Notes: generated by a model from the sequence alone, not told the origin. A stretch of 64,000 nucleotides of DNA from Hydrogenimonas sp. SS33 (GCF_040436365.1 NZ_AP026369.1:1838501-1902500), one strand, 5' to 3'; shown: positions 1-9,599, numbered from the stretch's first letter. Numbers and translations: made by a program.

Positions 1-273
1 GTCGTTTCATCCCTTCATCCACGGACACTCCAAAAAATTGTCGATTTCCGATGTGTCGGACGGCCAATGGCACCACCTGGTCTGGACCCGCCACAGCACG
101 ACGAACTGCCTCTACGTGGACGGCTCGAAAGAGGGGTGCGTAGATATCGGCAACGGCGACGGTCCCGTAAAGATCGATACCGGCGGCCTCATTGTCGCCC
201 AGGAGCAGGACAGTGTGGGGGGTGGTTTCGATGCCCAACAGGATTTCGAAGGGGTGATGGATGAACTGGAAAT
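1..273. repeat. direct repeat, copy A (LamG-coding)
   Basis: Bases 1-273 recur at 1393-1665 with only about three single-base differences, at an offset of 1392 bp. The left limit may lie outside the window. Both copies code for a LamG domain of the MshQ-like protein. Confidence 0.95.
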
Positions 274-3200
274 TTTTTCGACCACATTGAGCGATGCCCA
301 GGTTCAGACTATATACAACAATGAAAAGAGTGGAAAAAATTATGAAGGAAGCGCCAGGACGTGCCCCTGCCTTTTCGAAATAGCCGGAGAGTACAGACTC
401 GATGCCTGCCGATGGAGCGGCACGGATGCCGATGTCATCGACGACTCGGGACAGGGGGGCGACCTGACGGCCCGAAACGGTGCCTATACGACGGAGGGCC
501 GGGTGTGCCGAAGCGGCCATTTCGACGGTTCCGACGACAAACTCACAGGCAAATGGCACCATGCCTTCCACAATGCCGTAACTTTGACCGCCTGGATCAG
601 AACGAAAGGGGGGCACGGGACCTACGCGCGGGTTGTGGAATTTTCGAGCCATAACGGCCATTATAAATACAGTACCGCCCTGGCATACGACAAGGATGGA
701 AAGATTTTAAGAGGATGGACGGCTAATGCCAAGGGGCTTCGTTCAAAAGAGGTGGCATATAACATGAAGGTACATGGATACCACGACGGACGATGGCACC
801 ATGTCGCCTATGTCTACGACGGCACCAAAGCCCTTCTCTATGTCGACGGCCAGAAGGTCGACGAAGAGTCGACGGATATCAAGGATGTCGAAGATGCCAC
901 GACGCTGGCGATCGGCGGTTATTACCCTGAGGAGCACCACAGTTTCAACGGAGAAATCGACGAAGTCAAAATCTTTTCCAATGCGTTGAGCCCGATGCAA
1001 ATCAAGATGATCTACGACAACGAAACCAAGGGAAAGAACTACAACGGTTCCAGGCGGATTTGCCGTTGCCTGATGCCCCGGGCTGCCTACCGGATGGACG
1101 CATGTTACTGGGACGGCAGTGCGGGCGAGGTGAAGGACAGCAGCGGAAACGGTTACGACGGGACCGCCCGTGACGCGACGACCGAAATGGCAAAGCTGTG
1201 CCGGGGAGGCGATTTCAGCACGGACGGGACATCGGACTACGTATCGCTGGACCACCGGGCACTGGACGGGCTGGGGGATTTTTCGGTATCGGTGTGGATC
1301 AAAACCTCCCAAAGCGGCAATTTTGCCATCTTGTCAGGAGCAAATAGCAAAACGGCCAATGAGGCGCTGATGTGGTTCATGAATGACGGGAAGTCGTTTC
1401 ATCCCTTCATCCACGGACACTCCAAAAAATTGTCGATTTCCGATGTGTCGGACGGCCAATGGCACCACCTGGTCTGGACCCGCCACAGCACGACGAACTG
1501 CCTCTATGTGGACGGCTCGAAAGAGGGGTGCGTAGATATCGGCAACGGCGACGGTCCCGTAAAGATCGATACCGGCGGCCTCATTGTCGCCCAGGAGCAG
1601 GACAGTGTGGGGGGTGATTTCGATGCCCAACAGGATTTCGAAGGGGTGATGGACGAACTGGAAATCTTCGACGCGGTTCTCGACGAGAGGCAGGTTCAAA
1701 GAATCTATGAAAACGAGGGGGGCCATCTCGATCCGGACGGAACGGACCGGTACTGCCCCTGCTGTGCGGCCAGGTCCTACAGCGGGGGGTTGGCGCCCCT
1801 GCAGTTCGAAGGAGAAGACGTTGTATTGCATAACACGCTGAAAGACCCGACCTGGACCCACATCTCCTTCAAACAGCCTTTCAGTGCCGTGCCTGTTGTC
1901 TTCATTCTTCCGACTGCAAGAGGTGGTCATCCGGCCGCGACCCGCATCAAGAATGTCACGACGGAAGGCTTCGACGCCATCATGGCCGAACCCCAGGGGG
2001 AAGACGGCCCACACTACGATCAGCATGTCAACTATCTGGCCATTACACCTGGTATCCACAAAGTGGGTCATACCGTTTTCGAAGTAGGGACCGTTGCAAC
2101 GAAAAAACAGCAGCAGGCATCTCGAGGTAAAGTCAAACTGGATGAATGGACAGAAGTTCCATCGATTTTTCAAGAGTGTCAACCGGCTGTAGCCGCCCAG
2201 ATCCAATCTTTGAAAAACGAGCGAGGTCTTGATTCCTCTTCCCATAGGATTATTCGGTCATATCCATGGATGACTGTGGCAGTGGACACCAATAGCACGG
2301 GTATCCATATGGCACTCGAACGGAGCGAGACCGACGAAGGCGACATCGACGAAACGGAAACGGTTGGTTATATGCTGGCGGAAGGCAATATTCAGGACAG
2401 TTTTTCGGATGATCTGAACCATACGATCACCTTCGAGACACTCCTGACAGGCCGTTACTTCATGGGGTGGGATGACGAATGCCGAAAGATCGGTTTCAAA
2501 AGAGAATATGACAAAATCCCGTTAATCGCGGCGACGAAGAATTCCCGTTACGAAAAAGATGGCGGATGGCTGCGCCGATGTGCGTTGGACAAAGAGGGGA
2601 TCGGCCTGCAGATCGATGAAGATGGATCTGCTTATTCCAAATGGATCTATGGTTATCGTGAGCCCCCGCAGGACAGAGAGCGGCACCACGCTCCCGAAAA
2701 AGCGGCCATCTTCGTCTTTTCCGGCAGTTTCGTCGTCCGGGAGAGTGAAGTGCCCCACGGCTATTTCGATGCCTGGGACAGAGGCCGCCCTCCCGGCGAC
2801 AGAAATATCTCCACGAAGATTGCTGGAGAGGCTTTTGCTCTGCAGGTTGTTTCACTGACGGAAGAGGGAAGCGATGTTCGGGACTTCAACGGGACCGTTT
2901 GCCTTCGACTGGTTGGAAAAGAGGATCGGATGCCATTGAGCGGCTGGCGAAAAGCCCTCTTTTCGGAAACCAATACAACGGTCGTGACACTCCAGAGCCC
3001 CTATGCGGCGCAGAAAGCGGCGGTGCATATCGTCTGGAAACGGAATGTGGATGCCGACTGCCCCCTGACGGATGAGGAGAATGCCACCGATGCGACGGAC
3101 CTTTTCGCCATCCGGCCCGAAAAGTTTCTTTTCGAGAGCCCGGCGGCGGAGGCAAACCTCACCGCCGAGCACCACTACGACTACCCCGGCGGCGTCAAGG

Positions 3201-4513
3201 CGGTAGGGGCGGACGGCGCCCCGGTGAAGGAGTACAACACCACCGTGGTATTGAACCCGGTCAAAACCATGCGCAACGGGGAGGCCAACGATTCGCTGGC
3301 CGGAACCTTCTCCCGGGCACTTTCCGATTTCGCCGACGGCGAGGCGAACCTCTCCTTCTCCTTCAACGACGTGGGCATTATCGTCATGGAGCTCAACGAC
3401 ACCCTGTGGGCGGCGGTCGATGCGGACGATACGCCGGAGGCGAACCGGACCGTTTACGGCGAGCGGAAGGTGGTTTTCATCCCCCACCGTTTCGAACTTC
3501 TGTTTCCCGCGGAACCGGTGATGGAGGACAACGACACGGCCAACGGCTTCACCTATCTCTCCGACGATCTTGCTATGAGCGCATGGCTGCGGGGGTTGAT
3601 CGTCGACGTCAGGGCGTTGGGAGAGGAGGGCGGTTTGATGCGGAACTTCTCCAACCCGATGGACCGCCTCTTCGCCGACCCGGTGGATGTCGACCCCCTT
3701 CTCCGGCTGCCCGACAGGCACTCCCCCGCCTCGACCCTCGGGGCACCCGTGGCGCAGAGCGGGGCGGACCTCAATTTCTCCGCCGGGGAGGCGGTCCTCA
3801 GTTACGGGGATGTGGCTTTCAACTACGAAAGGGTCTTCGATGTTCCGGTCGATCCTTTCGGGGTGGAGGGTTCCGAAGCAAATATCACGGTTTCTCTGAG
3901 CGATGCCGCACATCCGGGCGTTGCCGGTTCGGTGATGAGCTCTTTCGGGGGCGGCGCGCGATTCTATTACGGCCGCCTCTACGCGGAAGATGTCAGAACG
4001 ACGGAGGCGTCGATGCGGACCCCTCTCCGTTTCGAAGTCTATGACGATGCGAACTCCTCCATGGTCGGCGGTTTCGAACGAACCTCCCTGCACTGGTATC
4101 TCAACACGAAGCATACCGGCCCCGCCAACGGGAAGGTCCGCGATGCCGACGTCACCGCCGACGCCTCCTTCCAGAGTGCCGAAGATCCGGCCGTCAAACT
4201 CTCCTATGGCGATTTTTCCCCGGGGTACCAGACGATGGAGATCAACAATACCGACGGGGCGGGGAAGCGCCGCATGGTCCATCTCGATGTCGACCCCTGG
4301 CTCTGGTACGTTCCCGAAGGGTTCGGGGAAAGCTACCTCTACGGTGACGGAAGCGACTGCAGCCGGCACCCCTGTTTCGAATACCGCTTCATCGCGAAGG
4401 GGCAGGGGAACGGGGTCCTCAGCGGTGACTTCAACGGCTCCGATTTCGATGCGGGCAGCATGGATGCCAACGCCACCTACCGGCGAAGACACGGAGTGAA
4501 ACTTTTCAGATGA
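2..4513 (+). CDS. mshQ: MshQ-like LamG-repeat pilus-associated adhesin (5' truncated by window edge)
   Basis: The frame is open from base 2, so the true start and any signal peptide lie outside the window. The visible part is about 1500 residues. It holds three LamG/concanavalin-like domains (roughly residues 1-110, 120-350 and 360-595), each with a DG-x-WHH core, a YVDG strand and a DE-hydrophobic-F ending. A large beta-rich region with no recognised N-terminal motif follows. The C-terminal part looks like the DUF6701 region of Vibrio MshQ (a VDPWLWY stretch near the end). It overlaps the next prepilin gene by ATGA and heads an msh-type gene run, so a cell-surface or pilus-tip role is inferred. 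LamG copies 1 and 3 are nearly identical at DNA level. The MshQ assignment rests on context plus the LamG/DUF6701 layout. Confidence 0.7.
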   Translation, partial: SFHPFIHGHSKKLSISDVSDGQWHHLVWTRHSTTNCLYVDGSKEGCVDIGNGDGPVKIDTGGLIVAQEQDSVGGGFDAQQDFEGVMDELEIFSTTLSDAQVQTIYNNEKSGKNYEGSARTCPCLFEIAGEYRLDACRWSGTDADVIDDSGQGGDLTARNGAYTTEGRVCRSGHFDGSDDKLTGKWHHAFHNAVTLTAWIRTKGGHGTYARVVEFSSHNGHYKYSTALAYDKDGKILRGWTANAKGLRSKEVAYNMKVHGYHDGRWHHVAYVYDGTKALLYVDGQKVDEESTDIKDVEDATTLAIGGYYPEEHHSFNGEIDEVKIFSNALSPMQIKMIYDNETKGKNYNGSRRICRCLMPRAAYRMDACYWDGSAGEVKDSSGNGYDGTARDATTEMAKLCRGGDFSTDGTSDYVSLDHRALDGLGDFSVSVWIKTSQSGNFAILSGANSKTANEALMWFMNDGKSFHPFIHGHSKKLSISDVSDGQWHHLVWTRHSTTNCLYVDGSKEGCVDIGNGDGPVKIDTGGLIVAQEQDSVGGDFDAQQDFEGVMDELEIFDAVLDERQVQRIYENEGGHLDPDGTDRYCPCCAARSYSGGLAPLQFEGEDVVLHNTLKDPTWTHISFKQPFSAVPVVFILPTARGGHPAATRIKNVTTEGFDAIMAEPQGEDGPHYDQHVNYLAITPGIHKVGHTVFEVGTVATKKQQQASRGKVKLDEWTEVPSIFQECQPAVAAQIQSLKNERGLDSSSHRIIRSYPWMTVAVDTNSTGIHMALERSETDEGDIDETETVGYMLAEGNIQDSFSDDLNHTITFETLLTGRYFMGWDDECRKIGFKREYDKIPLIAATKNSRYEKDGGWLRRCALDKEGIGLQIDEDGSAYSKWIYGYREPPQDRERHHAPEKAAIFVFSGSFVVRESEVPHGYFDAWDRGRPPGDRNISTKIAGEAFALQVVSLTEEGSDVRDFNGTVCLRLVGKEDRMPLSGWRKALFSETNTTVVTLQSPYAAQKAAVHIVWKRNVDADCPLTDEENATDATDLFAIRPEKFLFESPAAEANLTAEHHYDYPGGVKAVGADGAPVKEYNTTVVLNPVKTMRNGEANDSLAGTFSRALSDFADGEANLSFSFNDVGIIVMELNDTLWAAVDADDTPEANRTVYGERKVVFIPHRFELLFPAEPVMEDNDTANGFTYLSDDLAMSAWLRGLIVDVRALGEEGGLMRNFSNPMDRLFADPVDVDPLLRLPDRHSPASTLGAPVAQSGADLNFSAGEAVLSYGDVAFNYERVFDVPVDPFGVEGSEANITVSLSDAAHPGVAGSVMSSFGGGARFYYGRLYAEDVRTTEASMRTPLRFEVYDDANSSMVGGFERTSLHWYLNTKHTGPANGKVRDADVTADASFQSAEDPAVKLSYGDFSPGYQTMEINNTDGAGKRRMVHLDVDPWLWYVPEGFGESYLYGDGSDCSRHPCFEYRFIAKGQGNGVLSGDFNGSDFDAGSMDANATYRRRHGVKLFR
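1393..1665. repeat. direct repeat, copy B (LamG-coding)
   Basis: This is the second copy of the 273-bp LamG-coding repeat. Divergence begins sharply at the codons after the GVMDELEIF motif. That pattern suggests recent domain duplication or gene conversion. Confidence 0.95.
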
Positions 4514-5136
4514 GACGGGCTGTGACACTGATCGAACTGATCTTCACCATGCTCATCGTCGCCCTGGTCTTCACGGTGGTGCCCAAGATCGTTTTCGTTA
4601 CCAACAAGAGTTTCGAAACCACGGTGAAAGAGGAGGCTCTCTACAATGCGCTGGCGTTGATGGGGCTGCTCACCCATCTCCCCTGGGACGAGAAAAACGT
4701 AAACGGCGACGCCATCCTCACCACAGAGGCGGGAGCTGCCGCTTTCACCTGCGACCCAGATGCGGGGTATAGACGGGGCGGTTTCTACGGCGGCAGGAAC
4801 TGTTTCGCAGAGGAACTCTCCGCATCGCCCGTCGGGAGAGAGGGGGATGAGTACAACGACATCGACGACTATGACGGATGGACGGTCGAAGCCGGCACTT
4901 CCGGGGGCGCCAAATACCTGATGCGCGTCGGAGTGCGCTATCTGGGCGATCCCCCATCCGGCAGCGACATCGATCTCTCCGCGCTGAGCCCTTCGCAGAG
5001 AAGCACCGACATCAAAGAGATCAACGTGACCGTGACCTACGCCCCTTCGCGGGCGAAATCCCCTTTTCGCGCCACCCTCTACTACCATGCCGCCAACATC
5101 GGGGCGATGCACCTCTACAAAAGGCCGTGGCGATGA
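4510..5136 (+). CDS. mshD: MshD-like minor prepilin
   Basis: The 208-residue protein begins with a short basic leader and a type IV prepilin N-terminus (VTLIELIFTMLIVAL), with Glu at position 5 of the predicted mature chain. A YNDIDDYDGW segment in the middle recalls the DVDDYHG region of Vibrio MshD. A prepilin peptidase should cleave it, and it probably acts as a minor pilin. The start overlaps the adhesin stop as ATGA, and its own stop overlaps the next prepilin the same way. This indicates translational coupling. The residue before the hydrophobic stretch is Ala rather than the usual Gly, so the exact cleavage site is uncertain. Confidence 0.75.
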   Translation: MRRAVTLIELIFTMLIVALVFTVVPKIVFVTNKSFETTVKEEALYNALALMGLLTHLPWDEKNVNGDAILTTEAGAAAFTCDPDAGYRRGGFYGGRNCFAEELSASPVGREGDEYNDIDDYDGWTVEAGTSGGAKYLMRVGVRYLGDPPSGSDIDLSALSPSQRSTDIKEINVTVTYAPSRAKSPFRATLYYHAANIGAMHLYKRPWR

Positions 5137-6068
5137 GGCGGGGCTTTACGCTGGTGGAGATCGTCATGGTCATCGTCATTACCGGGATCCTCGCCGTCGG
5201 AACATTCAAGGCGCTCGGAGCGCTCATGATCCGCGCCAAAAAGAGCGAAGCGGTCACCGAACTCTCCCTTCAGACCCAGGCGGCCCTGGACCAGTTGAGC
5301 CAGCTGCTCTACAACAGAGTCCCCGCCTCGGTGATCGGGTACGACCCGAAGGACGGCACCTACGAAGCGCTGGAACAGCTGGCGGCCCCGAAACCGGTTC
5401 TCGAGTGGCTCGGGACGGCGGAAGAGGCGACGGTGGCACGGTATGTGAGCGGCTTCGTGGATATGAACGCCAGTGACCCGGCGGCCAACCGGCTCGTCTC
5501 CCCCATGAGCGACGGCGACGGCCTCCAGAGCGTGACGCGGACGAAGTTCGCCCTGCAGGGCAATCTCTACGACAATGACGACCTCCGGCTCGTCTTCGCG
5601 GGCAGTTTCGACAGCGGGGCCGCGGATGGGGAGAGTGTCGCCGACGCCTTCGGCTGGCACGGTTCCGCCGCCAAAGGGCTTCACGCCATGCGGATGGACG
5701 GGGAGGGGAACATCACCCTCGCGGACGACGCCCCCTTCATCTACGAGAAGTATTACCTGGTCGACAGTGCCTATGCCGTCGCCCGTGCGGCGGATGTGGA
5801 CGGCAACGCCTCCTGCATCCGGGCCCTCGGCGACGGGGTGAAGAGAAGGGATCTTCTGCTTTTCTACAACTACCGCCCCTGGAAGGGGGAGACCTTCTGT
5901 GCCGACCCCCGGGGAAACCCGGAGGGGAACGTGACCCTCCTGGCGGAGGATACGGAAGGATTCAGGGCAGAAGAGATCGACTTTACGATCCGGCTGAGTA
6001 TCGACACCCTCCGCCCTATCCGCGGTTCGACACCGGTGCACATTACGAAGCAGAAGGTGGTGTTTTGA
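5133..6068 (+). CDS. mshO: MshO-like large minor prepilin
   Basis: The start at 5133 overlaps the preceding stop (ATGA) and places a canonical leader, MRRG, directly before FTLVEIVMVIVITGILAVG. Gly at -1, Phe at +1 and Glu at +5 are all present. The product is 311 residues, large for a prepilin, which fits MshO-type minor pilins. The C-terminal half (about 150-300) is a beta-rich head with two or three Cys that may pair in the periplasm. The name follows from size and position among the other msh-like genes. The prepilin class itself is secure. Confidence 0.7.
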   Translation: MRRGFTLVEIVMVIVITGILAVGTFKALGALMIRAKKSEAVTELSLQTQAALDQLSQLLYNRVPASVIGYDPKDGTYEALEQLAAPKPVLEWLGTAEEATVARYVSGFVDMNASDPAANRLVSPMSDGDGLQSVTRTKFALQGNLYDNDDLRLVFAGSFDSGAADGESVADAFGWHGSAAKGLHAMRMDGEGNITLADDAPFIYEKYYLVDSAYAVARAADVDGNASCIRALGDGVKRRDLLLFYNYRPWKGETFCADPRGNPEGNVTLLAEDTEGFRAEEIDFTIRLSIDTLRPIRGSTPVHITKQKVVF

Positions 6069-6580
6069 TGGCTGGATGTCGGGAACCGGGAATCGGAAAT
6101 CGGGAATCGGGATGTTCACCGTCCACCCTTCACCGCGGAGCTTTCGGCATCTGGCAGGCGCTGATAATCATTCTGATCGTGGGGGGCATGATGACGGTGG
6201 CGCTGCGTTATGCCCGCCTCGGGACACGCCACACCGCCGACAGTTACACCCGGGAACAGGCGGAGCTGTTTCTTCAAAGCGCGACGGAGCTGGCGCTTCT
6301 GGAGATCGAAGGGTATGACCGCCGAAGCCAGGGGAAGTGTCTGGACCATCTGCACATCCTCTCCCGGGACGGCCGTTTCGCCGCCGACATCGCCGTCACC
6401 CGCTACTACCTGCTGGAAGGGAGTGAAGACCTGGCACTCTGCGGCCCGCTCGGCTATCCGGTCCGCACCCCGGAGAGCCACGGCATGGTGATGCTCGAAG
6501 CGGTGGTCACCACGAGGCCGGACGGCGCGAAGACGGGCCATCCGGTACGGCTGGTCAGAAGGAGCCTGCAGCGACCATGA
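6068..6580 (+). CDS. mshP: MshP/PilX-like minor pilin assembly protein
   Basis: This 170-residue protein has a single hydrophobic segment at about 31-48 (WQALIIILIVGG) followed by an amphipathic stretch, as in MshP/PilX proteins. It lacks a clear Gly-Phe prepilin cleavage site. The start ATG at 6068 shares its first base with the last base of the previous stop. The first 25 or so codons run through eight 7-bp tandem repeats (6080-6135), so the N-terminus is probably an acquired extension. No alternative start with a good ribosome site is visible between the repeat and the membrane segment. Its stop overlaps the next ATG by four bases. Confidence 0.6.
   Translation: MAGCREPGIGNRESGCSPSTLHRGAFGIWQALIIILIVGGMMTVALRYARLGTRHTADSYTREQAELFLQSATELALLEIEGYDRRSQGKCLDHLHILSRDGRFAADIAVTRYYLLEGSEDLALCGPLGYPVRTPESHGMVMLEAVVTTRPDGAKTGHPVRLVRRSLQRP
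6080..6135. repeat. heptamer tandem repeat inside coding sequence
   Basis: Eight consecutive 7-mers are seen: CGGGAAC, CGGGAAT, CGGAAAT, CGGGAAT, CGGGATG, TTCACCG, TCCACCC, TTCACCG. The array mixes two heptamer families found elsewhere in intergenic DNA of this window. It lies in frame in the N-terminus of the MshP-like gene. Confidence 0.9.
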
Positions 6581-7053
6581 AACCAAGAGCCGCCTTCACC
6601 CTGATCGAACTGATTTTCGTCATCCTTCTCATCGGCCTGCTCGGAGCCGTCGGGCGGTCCTATTTCAGGGCAGACCGTCTCCTCGACGACACCCGCTACA
6701 TCGCATCCCGGCTGGCCCAGACCCGCTACGAGGCGATCGGTTTCGACCATCGCAGCTTCGGCGGCGCGCCGGTGCATGAAGAGGTGGGCTGCCTGACGCT
6801 GGACCGGGCGGATCTGGAGGGCAACCTGTCGAAAGCGGGCGCCTACCGGCTGCACGCCGATACCCGCATCGAAGTGCAGGGGACGGGAGGGAACACCATT
6901 TGCTTCGACGGAAAGGGAAGGCCCCATGACGGCGATTTCCGCCTCTCTACACTGTTGCATAAAACGGCCGATATTGAGGTGAGCGGCGGGTCGGAAACCT
7001 ACCGCATCAGACTCTATCCCGTCAGCGGATTGGCTATAATGAAAACGAAATAA
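6577..7053 (+). CDS. MshC/GspH-like prepilin
   Basis: The 158-residue protein starts MKPRAA and then FTLIELIFVILLIGLLGAVG, a classical prepilin N-terminus with Glu at +5. Ala rather than Gly precedes the cleavage point. The C-terminal part (about 60-158) holds two Cys that could form the pilin disulfide. Its ATG overlaps the preceding stop by four bases, so it belongs to the same transcription unit. A 40-bp gap separates it from the assembly genes. Size and position fit a minor pilin of the MshC or GspH type; I cannot choose between them. Confidence 0.7.
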   Translation: MKPRAAFTLIELIFVILLIGLLGAVGRSYFRADRLLDDTRYIASRLAQTRYEAIGFDHRSFGGAPVHEEVGCLTLDRADLEGNLSKAGAYRLHADTRIEVQGTGGNTICFDGKGRPHDGDFRLSTLLHKTADIEVSGGSETYRIRLYPVSGLAIMKTK

Positions 7054-7093
7054 TGCATTCCGGGGTGAAACCGGTAAAAATCTGAGGAAAAGA

Positions 7094-8578
7094 GTGACAT
7101 TGGAAGCGATTACAGTCTGCCGCAGCGAGAGCGGGACGCTTTTGCGATTCGACGGGGAAACGTGGAGCGAAACGACGCCCAAAGAGGCGAAAAAGCGCTT
7201 CTGCGCCGCGATGGTTCCCGCGGAACTGATCCGTTCCCACACCTTCAAAGTCCCCATCGGGACCTCCGAAGAGAAGCTGTCGACGACGGTGGAGATCACG
7301 ATGTTCGAGGAGGGTGGGCTCGACCTGAACGAAGAGTACGCCATCGCCTACATCAGGCATCCCCTCGATTTCGAATCCTCCTGGCTCGTGGAAGCCTTCG
7401 CCGTGGAGAGTGCCAAGCTTCATGAACGCTTTGACGCTCTGGCGAAGCGGACGGGCCATATCGACCTCCTCTCCGTTCCCTACCTCGCCTACGAGGCGCT
7501 CTACCGGTACGAAAGAGCCGACGCCGCGGCGACGGAACTCTTCCTCTATCTCGGCGAGTCGGCCTCCTATGCGGTTTTGTGCAAGGAGGGGCGCTACATC
7601 GCGCACCGGACGCTCCCCTCGCTCCTCTCGCTGGCGACCAGAGCGGGCGTGACGGTGGAAGTGGTGGAAGAGACGCTGAAAACCCGCGGGTTGGAGGCCG
7701 AGAGGTTCGGCCCCGACGAGCGGCTGCTTCTTACGACGATCCAGGAAGAGTTCGAAGGGATCGTCCGGCGGATCGGCCAGGCTGTCAGCCACAAGCGCGG
7801 TATTTTCGGTTTCGGCGGGGTCGATACGGTCCTTCTTGATTTCGGGGGTGCTGAGATTCCCGGGCTTTGGGAGCTTTTGGACGGATACGGTTTCGAAGAG
7901 AGCCGCAAGGGAGTCGTGAGCTGCTGCCCGAAGCTGCCTGCCGAAAGCCAGCACGAAGGGGTTGAAGCCCTCTACCTGCTCGCCGCTTTCAAAAAGGAGG
8001 TAGAAGCCCCCAACCTGACCATTTTTGAAAAACCGACACCGTTTCTCAGGACCCATACGGGACTTTTTCTTTCCGCTGTCGCCGCGGCACTCCTGGCAGT
8101 TGCCGGCTACGGCCTCTATCTCGCGGCGGAACTCGGGGAGCAGCAGAGGGAGGCGGAGCGTCTGCAGCGGGAGTACGATACGGCCAGGAAGAGCTTTGAA
8201 CGTCTCGGCAGCCAGTTGAAACAGGAAAAGGCGGAAAGGGATGTGCTGCAAAAAGAGGTGAAAAGGAAGAACCTGGAGCTGATGGCATACGATGAAGCGG
8301 CCGACGCGATGATGCTGATCGAAGATTCGAAACGGCGCCGCAGGCAGATGATGCGCGATGTGGATACCGCTCTGGCCGAATACAGACTCTCCGCCACCTC
8401 TTTGGAGCAGAACGGTTCGAAACGGATGCGGGTCGATATCCTTACGGGATACAGTGACCGAGACCGGATCGCGAAATTCATGAAACGACTGGCGGAAAAG
8501 GGGTATTCGAGTGTCGGAACCGATGCGATACGCCTCGACAAAGATGTCTACCGCAGCAGTGTGGAGATTGTGCGATGA
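7094..8578 (+). CDS. mshI: MshI-like pilus assembly protein (PilM/PilN-type)
   Basis: The 494-residue protein is read from GTG at 7094, with GAGG six bases upstream. Residues 1-300 show a PilM/GspL-like layout, with ELFLYLGESASYAVL as a phosphate-loop-like strand. One membrane segment lies at about 322-342, followed by a coiled coil (about 345-395) and a short periplasmic domain. This fusion of a cytoplasmic actin-like part with a PilN-like membrane part matches MshI, which forms the inner-membrane platform of the MSHA pilus. It overlaps the next gene (ATGA), and I-J-K-L-M-N-E-G follow in the same order as in Vibrio. Confidence 0.75.
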   Translation: MTLEAITVCRSESGTLLRFDGETWSETTPKEAKKRFCAAMVPAELIRSHTFKVPIGTSEEKLSTTVEITMFEEGGLDLNEEYAIAYIRHPLDFESSWLVEAFAVESAKLHERFDALAKRTGHIDLLSVPYLAYEALYRYERADAAATELFLYLGESASYAVLCKEGRYIAHRTLPSLLSLATRAGVTVEVVEETLKTRGLEAERFGPDERLLLTTIQEEFEGIVRRIGQAVSHKRGIFGFGGVDTVLLDFGGAEIPGLWELLDGYGFEESRKGVVSCCPKLPAESQHEGVEALYLLAAFKKEVEAPNLTIFEKPTPFLRTHTGLFLSAVAAALLAVAGYGLYLAAELGEQQREAERLQREYDTARKSFERLGSQLKQEKAERDVLQKEVKRKNLELMAYDEAADAMMLIEDSKRRRRQMMRDVDTALAEYRLSATSLEQNGSKRMRVDILTGYSDRDRIAKFMKRLAEKGYSSVGTDAIRLDKDVYRSSVEIVR

Positions 8579-9195
8579 GCCTTTTGAGCGAAACGGAACG
8601 GCAGTTCGAATCCTACGGCGCAAAGACGCGGAGCGCTTTGATCGGGGGGGCGGCACTGGCTGTTTTGGCGGCGGGCTGGCTCTTCTGGCTGGAGCCTCTG
8701 ACGGAGGAGATCGAAGCCGCCCAATCGAGGGCTGCCCGCCTGCAGAGCCGTATTGCCGCCGTTAACCTGCGGGCGCTCAACCGGGAACTGGCCCGGGTGA
8801 AAAAACAGAACCTGGAACTTCGGGAGACCCTGCAGAAAGCGGACGCAGCCAGGCGTTTCCTGCAGAGCAGAGCGAGCCGCCTCGATTTCATCTGGTTCGA
8901 TCAGAAGCGTTTTCTCGACATGCTGGACAAAGTGCTGCGGCGTTCCGTGACGCTGGGGCTTCGGATCGATCTGTTCGAAAGCCGGCCGGCTGCGGAGGCG
9001 ATTTCGCCCCTGATAGAGAAGAGGGCCCATGTCCATATCGAAGGGGCGGGAGATTACGGGCAGATTCTGCGGCTGCTCCGCTATATCGAAAGTTTCAGGG
9101 CGCTGTTGAAGACCGATTCGGTCCGGATCGGTCTCGATGAACAAGGGGAAACGCATTTCCGCATCGACTTCGACAGTTACGGAGCGAAACCGTGA
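8575..9195 (+). CDS. mshJ: MshJ-like (PilO-type) pilus alignment protein
   Basis: The 206-residue protein has a short cytoplasmic tail, one membrane helix at about 20-40, a coiled coil at about 45-90, and a small C-terminal domain (about 130-206). This is the PilO/GspM layout and fits MshJ. It would pair with the MshI-like protein in the inner membrane and link it to the secretin. Its start and stop both overlap neighbouring genes by four bases. Confidence 0.7.
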   Translation: MSLLSETERQFESYGAKTRSALIGGAALAVLAAGWLFWLEPLTEEIEAAQSRAARLQSRIAAVNLRALNRELARVKKQNLELRETLQKADAARRFLQSRASRLDFIWFDQKRFLDMLDKVLRRSVTLGLRIDLFESRPAAEAISPLIEKRAHVHIEGAGDYGQILRLLRYIESFRALLKTDSVRIGLDEQGETHFRIDFDSYGAKP

Positions 9196-9599
9196 AACGG
9201 GCGGCACTGTTTCTCCTCGCGGTTCTGTCGCTCATGGGGGCCGATCTTTCGATCGATGTGCAGGCTGTCGCCTCGAAATTCGACCGTCTGGGGAAAACCC
9301 CGCTTCCGCCGACACTCGACTTTCACGTTTACGACCCCTTCAGGCGGGCCAAACCTCTCATCAAAACGGCCCGCCCCGCCGCTCCCGCCCCGGCAGAGAG
9401 AGTGCCGACGGTTTCGGCGGTGATGAACGGCAGGGCTTTCATTGACGGCCGCTGGGTCGCCCCCGGCCAGCATATCGGGGCGTACCGTCTTGTGGCCGCC
9501 CGCTCCTACGGGGTGATTGTCGAACGGGCCGGGAGAAAGATTCTGCTCCGTCTCGGCGGCAGAAAGAACCTGCTCAAACTCAAGGATATGAAACCATGA
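9192..9599 (+). CDS. mshK: MshK-like (PilP-type) periplasmic pilus protein
   Basis: This 135-residue protein has an N-terminal signal sequence (about residues 1-18, AALFLLAVLSLMG) and a C-terminal beta domain: VSAVMNGRAFIDGRWVAPGQ, then a Gly- and basic-rich end. That pattern is typical of MshK/PilP/GspC proteins that contact the secretin. It overlaps mshJ by four bases and the secretin gene by four bases. The assignment rests on size, domain style and position. Confidence 0.7.
   Translation: MKRAALFLLAVLSLMGADLSIDVQAVASKFDRLGKTPLPPTLDFHVYDPFRRAKPLIKTARPAAPAPAERVPTVSAVMNGRAFIDGRWVAPGQHIGAYRLVAARSYGVIVERAGRKILLRLGGRKNLLKLKDMKP

Noticed and set aside
1-1665. LamG repeats as template and variable region of a diversity-generating retroelement
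   Set aside because: The few differences are not confined to adenine positions, and no reverse transcriptase gene is in the window. The Avd-like protein at 59473 is far away.
2852-4528. 558-codon open frame opposite the adhesin gene
   Set aside because: High GC lowers stop frequency in antisense; composition rich in Arg, Val, Gly and Asp without any motif, while the plus strand has clear domains.
6068-6136. A start for the MshP-like protein after the heptamer array
   Set aside because: No ATG, GTG or TTG with a ribosome site was found between the array and the membrane helix; the ATG at 6068 is coupled to the upstream stop.
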